Positions 14,502 to 22,932 of a stretch of DNA of 30,100 nucleotides are shown here, piece after piece (position 1 is the first letter of the stretch; each line of letters starts with the position of its first letter). A model generated the notes under the pieces. The model was not told where the DNA came from and did not search any database. It saw only the letters and a list, made by a program, of their open reading frames with translations. The stretch is from JAVBPP01 sp031549535. GTDB taxonomy: Bacteria > Bacillota > Clostridia > Oscillospirales > Acutalibacteraceae. Position numbers and translations under genes: made by a program. The DNA lies in contig JAVBPP010000030.1 of the NCBI GenBank assembly GCA_031549535.1, forward strand, positions 1-30,100. Direction: 5' to 3'.

Positions 14502-15260
14502 ATGAATATGCAATATATGATTATCAGCCTTTGTATCGCCGCCCTTCTGGCGATTTATGGCCTGTTTCTGCGGAAAGGAAAAGGGTTGATGCTGCTGGCA
14601 GGCTATAACACCCTGCCCCGGGAGGAACGGGAGAAACTGGACAACGCCCTATTGGGGAGACTTTCCGGCAATATGATGCTGCGCCTTTCATGCTATCTGC
14701 TGCTTTTAGGCGCAGCCACTGAGTTCCGCTTCACTTGGGGCATCGCTCTTGCCGTTGTTGCGTTGCTCGCGGATTGCGGCTTCAGCGTTGTGCGCATGCA
14801 AAAAGTGGAGACGGCCTCTTTGCCTGCAAAAAAGCAAAGGGCCGTACTTTGGGGGGCGCTGGCAATCGTAGCCCTAAGCCTGCTTGCGATAGCTTTGTTG
14901 GGGTTTTTCGGCAATCAAAGCCCCGAGGCGACAATCTCCGAGGGAACGCTAACGATACCCGGCATGTACGGGCTTTCACTTTCGCTTGACAGCATACAGC
15001 GGCTGGAGCTCACGGAACAGAGCATGCGGGAGATTGAACCGAATGGCAGGCGTGATAACGGCTTTGGCGGCCTGGGCAATTCGCTGAAAGGCCATTTCAG
15101 TTCCGAAAAGCTGGGGAAATACCTTCTGTTTGTGCAAGCGGAACAAGCCCCCACCCTTCACATCGTGCGCGGGGACGGAACAGAAGATATTTACTTGAGT
15201 TTGAAAGACCCGGAGCAGACACGCGCCTTGTACCGGGAGTTGGAAGAGCTTGTGCATTGA
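14502..15260 (+). CDS. DUF3784/bacterial PH-domain-like membrane protein
   Basis: A 252-residue membrane protein. The first helix (about 5-23) is followed by LMLLAGYNTLPREEREKLDN (29-48), the hallmark of DUF3784-type proteins in Firmicutes. Two further helices follow (about 60-98) and a fourth at 115-136. The C-terminal ~110 residues are soluble and beta-rich (LTIPGMYGLSLSLDSIQRLEL...KYLLFVQAEQAPTLHI) and resemble the small bacterial PH-like domain often found with DUF3784. ATG at 14502 follows GGAAAGGATGGTC. It is last in the murC cluster, 28 bp after the hydrolase, and is followed by a hairpin terminator. The function is unknown. Confidence 0.7.
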   Translation: MNMQYMIISLCIAALLAIYGLFLRKGKGLMLLAGYNTLPREEREKLDNALLGRLSGNMMLRLSCYLLLLGAATEFRFTWGIALAVVALLADCGFSVVRMQKVETASLPAKKQRAVLWGALAIVALSLLAIALLGFFGNQSPEATISEGTLTIPGMYGLSLSLDSIQRLELTEQSMREIEPNGRRDNGFGGLGNSLKGHFSSEKLGKYLLFVQAEQAPTLHIVRGDGTEDIYLSLKDPEQTRALYRELEELVH

Positions 15261-15323
15261 TGAGCAATCACTCAGGTGAGGGCGTGCACTATAGTCAAAC
15301 TATAATATTGTATATAATGCAAC

Positions 15324-15358
15324 GCCGCGCCTTCTCTCTACAAGAAGGCGCGGCTTTA
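15324..15358 (+). terminator. Rho-independent terminator after the murC cluster
   Basis: A perfect 12-bp GC-rich stem, 15324-15335 with 15343-15354, around a 7-nt loop and followed by TTTAT. The T-tract is short but the stem is strong. Confidence 0.7.
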
Positions 15359-15362
15359 TGCT

Positions 15363-15414
15363 CTTACTTCGGCACTTAACAGTAGTTATACTACTGTTTG
15401 ATGAGGAGTGATAT
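15363..15414. repeat. Short internally deleted copy of palindromic element family A
   Basis: TTACTTCGGCACTTAACAGTAGT followed by a 3-nt loop and ACTACTGTTTGATGAGGAGTGATATT matches both ends of the element at 248-353 with the whole middle missing. AACAGTAGT (15378-15386) and ACTACTGTT (15390-15398) form a perfect hairpin. It lies between the convergent PH-like and DUF4838 genes. Confidence 0.55.
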
Positions 15415-15436
15415 TCCCACATAGGGGAACTCCGCA

Positions 15437-17413
15437 TTACTTTATCAATTTCGCTTCCAGCTCATCCCAGGGGATAAAGTCAAAATCGCTGTTGTTCCAG
15501 GGCATGTCGTCCAGGTCAATCCATTCCACAGGGCGCAGCAGCCAATCCAGCCCATCGGGGACAACAATGTTTTTACCACTGCTCATCTGCGTGATGCCGA
15601 GCTCCAGCATATCCATTACCAGCTGCCGGTTGGCCTCCAGGCGGTTTTTGTTCAACAAACTGAATTCACCCTGCAGCTGACAGGCCTTGTAAACGCGCAA
15701 CTGCAGGCGGGAACGTCTGACATTCTGCAGCTGCTCCTGTGTCTCGGCATTTTCCTCGGCCTTATCCCAGAGCTTATCCATCTTTGCCACGTCAATGCCG
15801 GTGAAGTAGGCGCCCTCATCCTGCCAATTGAAGCAGAACAGGTGGGCGGTTTCTTTATTTTTGCGTGTAATGGCGTCCAGATACTGCTTGATATAGGGGG
15901 CAGCATCTGCGCCGTAATAGGCGCTCATGAATTCCATCATCATCTGCTCCACATTGGCCTTGGGGTTCCACAGGAGCTTGGCGAGAATATAGGCACGCAT
16001 TTCGCCAAATTCACCGGAATGCAGGTCGTCGTTATTGCCCTGCTCAAACACGCCTACAACGTTGTTCTCTATGAACCAATCCAAATCACCCGCAAAGGTG
16101 TGGAAGTTGGGGTGGGGCAGCTGGTTGAGTTTATAGTTGGTAGTATAGTTCCAAATCCAAAGGGTGTCTGTAATTTGGGACCAGTCAGCAACATCACTGG
16201 CAAAGGTAGATTCCTTAGTCTGCACACGCTCAATCAAATCCTCGCCGCGCTCATGGCCGCATTCGGCCAGCGGGTGCACAAAGCAGCACTCAATGGAGCA
16301 CAGGCGGATAATCATGCCGGGCGCGGGCTTGATGCCGACAGGCGCCTTGCGGGTGTATTGATAGGCAAGGGTTTCAAAGGTGATGTTCGGATATTTCGGC
16401 CCCAGCGCCTCCACAATTTTGTTAACAAACTGAAGCAGGGTGCCCGCCGCGCTGCCGTACTGCGCATCCATTGCGGCACAGTTCGCGCATTGGCAGTATT
16501 CTGAATTATCGTTTTGGGAAATGGACATGATGCCCTCGCCTTGATAATTTTTGATGATGTTTTCTACATTCTCAATCGCAATATCCACAAGCGCCGGGTT
16601 GGAAAGGCAGCGCTGGTGCAGGGTACGCTTGCCCTCATCGTTCCGCCAGGAGAAATATTCCGGATACTCACCGTAAAGGGATTCCGGGATGATATGCTCC
16701 AGCGTATGACAGAAATCCGCATAGCCAATGCCGCCGCCGTATTCTGCCGGCTGCTCAGAACCGAAGGAGCTGTTGACCCTGTTAAACAGCTTCCACTCCG
16801 TGCTCTTAAAGCCTACGCGCCAGAGCACATCACGGTAGCCAAAGGCAGGGTTCTGCAAATCGTTAAGCTGCTTGTCAATTGTAACCGTACTGTTGGAGGG
16901 AACGGTATACAGCTCAGGGGTGAAGAAACGGCAGCCGAGCTGTTCCTCCAAAAAGCTGCCCACACCGTACAGCGTACCGCGCGTGCCCATGCCCAGAATA
17001 AACAGCTTCTCATCCTGCATCAGCTTTACAAAGCCCTCGTCCTTGAGCTTTGCGAACTGCTCCGCCAGGGCTTCATTGCCGCGGTTTGTTGCGCCCACGC
17101 AAATTTCATGTGCAATAACGGCTGTGCTGTCCTGTTGAATGGGCAGCTCCTTGCCGCTGATGCGCTGGATATAATCCTGCAAATACGTTGCGGCGGTGCG
17201 TTCCGGAACACTGGCATTTTCGCCGACGATGATGACATAATCGCTTTCGCCGCTTTCAATCAGCTTGTAAGGTTCCGCAATCACAGGGGCGACATAGGGA
17301 TCCCCGCCGTAGGAAATGGGCTCCTTGCTCAAAGGTGTTACACCCAAAATACTCAGCAACAGCTGAACAATCGCCACTAGGGTGGCAAAGATACTTTGCA
17401 GTGCAGCTAACAT
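15437..17413 (-). CDS. DUF4838 domain protein with glycosidase-like N-terminal domain
   Basis: A 658-residue protein probably exported or membrane-tethered: residues 1-25 are strongly hydrophobic, though with no basic residue before the core. Residues about 55-175 (YVIIVGENASVPERTAATYL, ISGKELPI, GTLYGVGSFLEEQLGCRFFTP) resemble the non-catalytic N-terminal alpha/beta domain of GH67/GH20 enzymes. The following ~400 residues match the DUF4838 type, with SISQNDNSEYCQCANCAAMD containing its conserved Asn-Asp and Cys-x-Cys-x-x-Cys cluster and TDTLWIWNYTTNY further on. Such proteins are common in gut polysaccharide users, and hydrolytic activity is presumed rather than shown. GGGAGG precedes ATG at 17413. 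It is divergent from the GerA-like gene with 171 bp between. Confidence 0.82.
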   Translation of the reverse strand: MLAALQSIFATLVAIVQLLLSILGVTPLSKEPISYGGDPYVAPVIAEPYKLIESGESDYVIIVGENASVPERTAATYLQDYIQRISGKELPIQQDSTAVIAHEICVGATNRGNEALAEQFAKLKDEGFVKLMQDEKLFILGMGTRGTLYGVGSFLEEQLGCRFFTPELYTVPSNSTVTIDKQLNDLQNPAFGYRDVLWRVGFKSTEWKLFNRVNSSFGSEQPAEYGGGIGYADFCHTLEHIIPESLYGEYPEYFSWRNDEGKRTLHQRCLSNPALVDIAIENVENIIKNYQGEGIMSISQNDNSEYCQCANCAAMDAQYGSAAGTLLQFVNKIVEALGPKYPNITFETLAYQYTRKAPVGIKPAPGMIIRLCSIECCFVHPLAECGHERGEDLIERVQTKESTFASDVADWSQITDTLWIWNYTTNYKLNQLPHPNFHTFAGDLDWFIENNVVGVFEQGNNDDLHSGEFGEMRAYILAKLLWNPKANVEQMMMEFMSAYYGADAAPYIKQYLDAITRKNKETAHLFCFNWQDEGAYFTGIDVAKMDKLWDKAEENAETQEQLQNVRRSRLQLRVYKACQLQGEFSLLNKNRLEANRQLVMDMLELGITQMSSGKNIVVPDGLDWLLRPVEWIDLDDMPWNNSDFDFIPWDELEAKLIK

Positions 17414-17584
17414 TGTAAAATCCTCCCTTTTTATAATACTGTTATATTAACATAAATTTCACACAATAGCAATGATTTGTTGGCGCATTTTGACATAGGC
17501 AAATCTGCGCACCAGATGATGCATGTTTGCCCTGCGGCTGGAAACACTGCAAGGTGAAACAACTTTCGCATGTTGAGGTGTGTT

Positions 17585-19012
17585 ATGGAACAAAAAAAGG
17601 CTTTTTCGGTGGATTATGTCACAAACAGCGCAAATATGGATACGCAGCTGCGCATTAATGAGAGCTTTGACCTGGTTGCGCGGGAAATTAAAGCGGGCTC
17701 CAAGCGCATACGGCTGTATTTTGTGGACGGCTTTATCAAAGATGTGGTGATGGTAAACATTATGATGGAGCTCATGAAGCTGACGGAGGAAAAGCTGCAG
17801 AGCGTTCAAACCACGCGGGAGCTGGCGGATATGTTCGTCCCCTATGTGGAGACGGATGTCTGCGGTGATGTGCAGGATTTTCAAAAATCCGTGTTTTCGG
17901 GCATGGTAGGCATGCTGGTGGAGGGCTTTCCGGAGGCGGTGCTCATTGATGTGCGCACCTACCCCGCCCGCAATGTTGCCGAACCGGAGAATGATAAGGT
18001 ACTGCGCGGCCCGCATGAGGGGTTTGTGGAGACCTTAATTTTCAACACGGCTCTGCTGCGCAGGCGCATCCGGGACGCGAACCTGACGATGACGATTCAT
18101 CAAGTGGGCAACAAATCCAAAACAGACGTGGCTGTCTGCTATCTCAACGGCAAGGCGGACGGCAAGGTTGTGAAGGAGCTGCAGGAGCGCATTGCGGCCA
18201 TTGACATCAACTCCCTGACCATGGCGCACGAGAGCCTGATGGAGCTGCTGGTGCCCAAGCAGTGGTATAACCCCTTCCCCAAAGTGCGCTACACGGAACG
18301 GCCGGATTCCACCGCCGCCTGTATTTATGAGGGCAGCGTCGTCATTCTGGTGGATAACTCCCCCGCCGCCATGATTGTGCCCACGGGCTTTTTTGATTTT
18401 TTGCAGGATACGAACGACTATTTCTTTCCGCCGCTCATTGGCAGCCTGCTGCGCTTGATTCGGCTGATTGTTTTTATTCTGACCATATTTTTAACGCCCA
18501 GCTGGTTTTTGCTCTCCAAGTATCGCGAGCACATTCCCCACTGGCTGGATTTTATTCACATCAAGGGCAACCTCGCCCTGCCCGTTGTGTTTCAATTTCT
18601 CATTTTGGAATTGGTGATTGATGTGCTGAAATCCGCTTCGCTCAATACGCCCAGTGCCTTGAGCAACTCTTTTAGTGTTGTGGGTGCCCTAGTGCTCGGC
18701 CAGTTCGCCGTGGAGGCCGGTTGGTTTAATACAGAGGTTGTGCTCTATATGGCCTTTGTCGCTATCGCGAACTTTGCCCAGCCCAGCTTTGAGCTTGGTT
18801 ACGCGTTTAAAATTGTGCGCATGCTGCTGATTATCGCAACGGCGCTGTTCAACATCTGGGGCTTTATTGGGGCGCTGCTTATATCCTTTGTCGTATTCAT
18901 CACCACAAAAACCATCACCGGGCGTTGCTATCTTTATCCGCTCATTCCCTTCCACGGCAAACAACTCCTGCGCCGGCTGCTGCGCATGCCAATTCAGTCA
19001 GATAACTGTTAA
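17585..19012 (+). CDS. GerA-family spore germination protein, SpoVAF-like
   Basis: A 475-residue membrane protein of the GerA family (PF03323), acting in the inner spore membrane during germination. The soluble N-terminal part (to about residue 280) contains FVDGFIKDVVMVNIMMELM, RTYPARN and RGPHEGFVETLIFNTALLRRRI. VDNSPAAMIVPTGFFDFLQDTNDYFFPP leads into four to five membrane helices (about 285-470). The FVDGFIKD form and the short length point to SpoVAF rather than to nutrient-receptor GerAA subunits; this is judged by eye. There are no gerB/gerC or spoVA neighbours, so it is an orphan. ATG at 17585 follows TTGAGGTG. Its TAA stop shares bases with the stop of the convergent methyltransferase gene. 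Confidence 0.85.
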   Translation: MEQKKAFSVDYVTNSANMDTQLRINESFDLVAREIKAGSKRIRLYFVDGFIKDVVMVNIMMELMKLTEEKLQSVQTTRELADMFVPYVETDVCGDVQDFQKSVFSGMVGMLVEGFPEAVLIDVRTYPARNVAEPENDKVLRGPHEGFVETLIFNTALLRRRIRDANLTMTIHQVGNKSKTDVAVCYLNGKADGKVVKELQERIAAIDINSLTMAHESLMELLVPKQWYNPFPKVRYTERPDSTAACIYEGSVVILVDNSPAAMIVPTGFFDFLQDTNDYFFPPLIGSLLRLIRLIVFILTIFLTPSWFLLSKYREHIPHWLDFIHIKGNLALPVVFQFLILELVIDVLKSASLNTPSALSNSFSVVGALVLGQFAVEAGWFNTEVVLYMAFVAIANFAQPSFELGYAFKIVRMLLIIATALFNIWGFIGALLISFVVFITTKTITGRCYLYPLIPFHGKQLLRRLLRMPIQSDNC

Positions 19013-20160
19013 TCACCAGTATTACCCTTGTCCAGCAGCCTCAATAAACAGGGGTCAAACTGCAGGGTCTCACACAAATCCAGCGCCTCCTGCCGCATGC
19101 TTGCGCGGTGGGCGGCGCTGCTGTTTGTTCTCACCGCCCGAATCAGCAGATTCTTCGGCGTGTGGGAAAGCTCCACAAACTCCAGCAGCTGCGTTTTATA
19201 GCCGCAGCTCTCCAAAAGGTTGGCGCGAATGGCGTCTGTAAACAGCGCGGCGGCACGCTCCTTGACGATGCCGTAGCGCGTTAGAATCGGCAGCGCCTCG
19301 CTTTGCATTTGACCGTTCAGCTCATGCTGACAGCAGGGGGCACTGAAAATCAGTTTTGCGCCTTTTTCTACGGCAAAGTGCAGGGCATAATCCGTCGCCG
19401 TGTCGCAGGCATGCAGGGAGACGACGATATCCACCGGCTCCACACAGGAAAAATCCGCGACATCGCCCATGAAAAATTCCATCCCGTCATAGCCGTAAAC
19501 CGCGGCGGTTCTGCGGCAGAAGTCAACCACCTCAGCCTTGCGGTCGATGCCAATCATACGCACTTCTTTTTTAGCGATGAAACGAAAATAGTAATACAAA
19601 ACAAACGTCAAATAGGACTTCCCGCAGCCGAAGTCAACCACCGTAAATTTCGTTTGGGGGAGGCGGGAGACCGTGTCGTCAATCAGCTCCGCAAAGCGGT
19701 TGATTTGGCGAAATTTATCCTGCATCGCGGCGACAACCTTGCCTTCTTTCGTAAAAACGCCCATGTCCACAAGCGGCGCAATCTCAACGCCCTCGGGCAG
19801 CAGATAATTCTTTTTCCGATTGTGCTCCTGCGGGCTTTCCGCGCTCCGGCAGGCACGTTTGCCGGCGAGAATACGGCCCTTGGACGTGACACGCAGGGAA
19901 TGCTCCCAGGCGTTATCCCACAGGTTGCATTGCAGGTAGCTCGCGCCAAACAAACGCTGTGCCATGGCAAGCACCCCCGCAAAATCCAGGTTCTCATGGA
20001 ACACCTGCTGCTCGGTTCGTTTTTCCGCCTGCCACCCGCCCGAAAAGCGGCGAATGGTAATTTTGCGAAAGCGCTCCTGCTTTTGGGTCGGGTTGCTCAG
20101 CACCAGCTTTTGCACGGCCTGCGTGAGCACACGCTCTATGGCCTCGCTATAGTCACTCAT
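19009..20160 (-). CDS. Class I SAM-dependent methyltransferase (Methyltransf_32-like)
   Basis: A 383-residue cytoplasmic protein. The SAM-binding motif I is VVDFGCGKSYLTF (residues 174-186), with IGIDRKAEVVDFC (203-215) as motif II, VSLHACDTATDYAL (247-260) and SAPCCQHEL (273-281). The last two are typical of the PF13679 group, related to eukaryotic METTL25/RRNAD1, and suggest a nucleic-acid or ribosomal substrate, which is unproven. The ~160-residue N-terminal part is family-specific and includes EHNRKKNYLLPEG. ATG at 20160 is preceded by TAGGAGAATTGC, which overlaps the end of comEC; the gap to the comEC stop is 10 bp. It is the last gene of the long minus-strand operon. Confidence 0.83.
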   Translation of the reverse strand: MSDYSEAIERVLTQAVQKLVLSNPTQKQERFRKITIRRFSGGWQAEKRTEQQVFHENLDFAGVLAMAQRLFGASYLQCNLWDNAWEHSLRVTSKGRILAGKRACRSAESPQEHNRKKNYLLPEGVEIAPLVDMGVFTKEGKVVAAMQDKFRQINRFAELIDDTVSRLPQTKFTVVDFGCGKSYLTFVLYYYFRFIAKKEVRMIGIDRKAEVVDFCRRTAAVYGYDGMEFFMGDVADFSCVEPVDIVVSLHACDTATDYALHFAVEKGAKLIFSAPCCQHELNGQMQSEALPILTRYGIVKERAAALFTDAIRANLLESCGYKTQLLEFVELSHTPKNLLIRAVRTNSSAAHRASMRQEALDLCETLQFDPCLLRLLDKGNTGD

Positions 20161-20170
20161 GGCAATTCTC

Positions 20171-22375
20171 CTAAAAGTATAGTCTTTTTGCTGTTGTCTT
20201 TCCCTGATACAGCCGCAGATAGATAGCGCCCTGGGAGGCACATGCAATGGCGTTCACACCCTCCCTGCGCAGCTGCTCCTGCATTTGCAAGCCGATTTCC
20301 CCGGGCGAAGCAAGCAAAACCAGGGCAAAGCGCCGCAAATCCAACCCCGGCGGCACATCGCCGCGGCACAGGGCAAGATCGGCCGTAAGCCAGTCCTGCG
20401 GAATTTCCGCACTGCTGCACCAGGGGAAAAGCAGCAACACGCGTACGCCGGAGGCCTGCAGCAGGGCGCATTTTGCGGAATCCGCAGGAAATTGCAACAC
20501 GCAATCCTCCCCCAATCCGGTTCTCGCCCCCTGCAAAGCGAAAAAACGTTCCGAGCCACGGATGCTGTCCAGCGGCGCAGGATCATGCTGGATAAAGATT
20601 TGCTCCGCTGCATAGCCGCTGACAAAATAGGCGGCCTTTTCGTTATCCTTGCGCAGATTTTCCGGCAGCAACAGCGCCTGCAATTTACGCACCTGCAGAT
20701 AATCCAGCGCAATACTACTGCCGGAAAGGGAGGCAGGCTGCTCCTCCCCATCCTGCAAAAAAAGCAAAGCCCTCCCCTGTTTGGCAATGCAAAGCGTAAA
20801 CCCACCCGGTGTATCCGCGAGCATTAGCTCTGTACTGCCGCCGCGCAGAATGCTATCGCCCACAGCAATCACAAGAAACATCCCTGCAAGCAGGAGAGAG
20901 AGTGGTTTCGTCATTTTTTTCCCATTTTTACGGTAGACCAGCAACCCCAGTGCAATGGCAGCGCAGCAGGCGGCAAGAAAGGCAGTATACAACACACTGC
21001 TCGCGTTCCATACCGAAAACGGAAGATCGGCAAGCAACTGTGAGACGCGCATCAAGTAACGCGCTGAAAGCTCCGTAGCAGTGGCCAGAAAATCTGCAAA
21101 AGGAAACAGAGCGTAGAGCCCGCCCGCTATCATACAAAAGCTCGCCGGTGTCAGCATAAGCAGATTCGCGGGAATGCAGAGCAGCGGCAGCTTTCGAAAC
21201 AGCAAAAGCAAAAACGGCAGGGAAGGAATCATTGCGGCAACTGTGGTGCAAAGCATGGACCAGGCGGCTGACAGGGGCTTTTTAAAAAACACTGTGCCCT
21301 CCCATTCCGCCAGTTTCTTGTGCAGCGGACGCTCCAAACGCCCTTGAAACAGCAGCAAGCCCAGCGTTGCGGCGGCAGAGAGCTGCAGACCCCAGTTCCC
21401 AGGTGAAAACGGGGAAAGTAGGCTGCCCAACAGCAGCGCAGCACCCAGATTATTTAGGGAGTCCGCCTCCCGCGAGACGATGTGGCCAAGCAGGAACAGC
21501 AGCAGCATAATCCCGGAACGCGTTACGGAATAGCTGAAGCACGCCAACGCCATAAACAGCAGCACGAACAAACAGGAGAGGCACGCACAATAGCGTTTTT
21601 TCACCTTGAGCTTCTCCAGCGCACGGAACAAAGCCATTGCCCAGACCGTCAGGTGAAAACCGGAAACCGAGACCAGGTGCGAAATGCCCGTGTCACTGAA
21701 ATTCTGCATCAGCTCAGGCGAGACATCCGTCGTATCCCCCAACAGCAGCGCCTTGGCAAGGCCGCCCGCATCGCCGGGCATGCGCCTGTCTAAATTGTTC
21801 AGAATATGCATGCGCAGCCGGAGCACGGCATACATCGGCCCCTGCGCCGTGTTGGGTGTAATCTGCAGGTCCCCGCTCGTCCACGCCCCCAAGTAGATGC
21901 CGCGCGAGCGGTAATTGCGGCTGCTCTCGCGGCTCTGCTCGCCCAGCGGAAACAGCTGCACCTCGCCGGAAATATAATCCATGGGCTGCACGTCCAGCGC
22001 TTCATCCCGCACCAGGCGAAGCTTCATACTGCGCTTCTCCCCGTCAATTTCGCTTGTTTTGAGGGTGTAATACAGCTTGCCGTATTGCGTGCGCGGCAAA
22101 TCCACAAGCTGCGCCTGCAGCTGCACGCTTGTGCCCGCATAATCCATGGCCGGATAATAGGAGAGCAGCAGCGTGGAAATCATCAGTAAACTACCCGCCG
22201 CCACGGCAGCGGCGCATATGCGATAAACCGCATGGCATTTCGCCGCAAAAAGCACAAGCAGTGCCGCCACCGCCGCGCCGAACAGCACAAACGCCGCCGT
22301 AATATCCAGATAAAACAGCAGCGCAAGCGTAATAAATATACTGAAGCCGGCAACGGCAAACGGGCGCGGAGGCAT
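20171..22375 (-). CDS. comEC: ComEC/Rec2-family DNA-uptake channel protein
   Basis: A 734-residue polytopic membrane protein, the presumed channel that passes single-stranded DNA across the cytoplasmic membrane in transformation. An N-terminal helix pair and an OB-like DUF4131 region (about 60-170) are followed by the Competence domain (about 200-490): LAKALLLGDTTDVSPELMQNFSDTGISHLVSVSGFHLTVWAMAL carries the conserved SDTGxxHLxxVSGxH. The C-terminal ~220 residues should hold the metallo-beta-lactamase-like domain. Here they begin VIAVGDSILRGGSTELMLADTPGG, but no HxHxDH motif or other His cluster is present. The start is ATG at 22375, overlapping the upstream stop as TGATG, so it is translationally coupled. 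ComF is five genes upstream in the same run. Confidence 0.87.
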   Translation of the reverse strand: MPPRPFAVAGFSIFITLALLFYLDITAAFVLFGAAVAALLVLFAAKCHAVYRICAAAVAAGSLLMISTLLLSYYPAMDYAGTSVQLQAQLVDLPRTQYGKLYYTLKTSEIDGEKRSMKLRLVRDEALDVQPMDYISGEVQLFPLGEQSRESSRNYRSRGIYLGAWTSGDLQITPNTAQGPMYAVLRLRMHILNNLDRRMPGDAGGLAKALLLGDTTDVSPELMQNFSDTGISHLVSVSGFHLTVWAMALFRALEKLKVKKRYCACLSCLFVLLFMALACFSYSVTRSGIMLLLFLLGHIVSREADSLNNLGAALLLGSLLSPFSPGNWGLQLSAAATLGLLLFQGRLERPLHKKLAEWEGTVFFKKPLSAAWSMLCTTVAAMIPSLPFLLLLFRKLPLLCIPANLLMLTPASFCMIAGGLYALFPFADFLATATELSARYLMRVSQLLADLPFSVWNASSVLYTAFLAACCAAIALGLLVYRKNGKKMTKPLSLLLAGMFLVIAVGDSILRGGSTELMLADTPGGFTLCIAKQGRALLFLQDGEEQPASLSGSSIALDYLQVRKLQALLLPENLRKDNEKAAYFVSGYAAEQIFIQHDPAPLDSIRGSERFFALQGARTGLGEDCVLQFPADSAKCALLQASGVRVLLLFPWCSSAEIPQDWLTADLALCRGDVPPGLDLRRFALVLLASPGEIGLQMQEQLRREGVNAIACASQGAIYLRLYQGKTTAKRLYF

Positions 22376-22917
22376 CAATTTTTAGGAAAGAGGGGCAACT
22401 CCTCCAAAAAGAGGATATCATCGCGCTTGGCGGCGTCCCCCTCGGCAAGGATGGCGGCCTGCGCCACAATATTGGCTCCAAACTGCTCGCACAGCTTCAC
22501 AACAGCGGCGAGGGATTCGCCTGTGCTGATTACGTCATCCACAATCAACACACGCTTGCCGCGCAGCTGTTCCCCCTCCAGGCTATCCAGAATTAAGGTC
22601 TGCAGGCTATCTGTGGTGATGGAGCGCACATGCACGGAAACCGGTTCATGCATATATAGCTTGGCCTTCTTCCGCGCAACAAAATAGGATTTACCGCTCT
22701 GGCGCGCCATTTCATAGGCGAGCGGAATGCTCTTCGCCTCCGGCGTTACGATGCAGTCAAATTCCGGTGCCTTTTGCAGTAACTGTTCCGCTGCGCGAAC
22801 GGTCATCTCCACGTCGCCGAAAATCACAAAGGCGGCAATATCGAGTCTGTCATTCACCGGGCAAAGCGGCAGCTCACGCGTCAGACCTGCAATTTGAATT
22901 TTGTAGCTGTTTGGCAT
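22375..22917 (-). CDS. Phosphoribosyltransferase (adenine PRT-like)
   Basis: A 180-residue type I phosphoribosyltransferase. The PRPP-binding loop is RVLIVDDVISTGESL (residues 122-136), with a hood/flexible region ARKKAKLYMHEPVSVHVRSIT (81-101) resembling adenine/xanthine PRTases, and VTPEAKSIPLAYEMA (58-72) as in Apt. Purine salvage is likely, but the base specificity is not certain, and a PRT-fold regulator is possible. ATG at 22917 follows GAGGAGTAACCATC. comEC starts on its stop codon, so it is cotranslated with the DNA-uptake gene. The propeller-protein gene lies 15 bp upstream. Confidence 0.82.
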   Translation of the reverse strand: MPNSYKIQIAGLTRELPLCPVNDRLDIAAFVIFGDVEMTVRAAEQLLQKAPEFDCIVTPEAKSIPLAYEMARQSGKSYFVARKKAKLYMHEPVSVHVRSITTDSLQTLILDSLEGEQLRGKRVLIVDDVISTGESLAAVVKLCEQFGANIVAQAAILAEGDAAKRDDILFLEELPLFPKN

Positions 22918-22932
22918 GATGGTTACTCCTCA

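Noticed and set aside
16514..17380. 288-residue plus-strand frame opposite the DUF4838 gene
   Set aside because: Antisense shadow; the minus strand has a proper ribosome site and family motifs.
19303..20226. 307-residue plus-strand frame opposite the methyltransferase
   Set aside because: Antisense shadow of a well-supported gene in GC-rich DNA; no recognisable motif.
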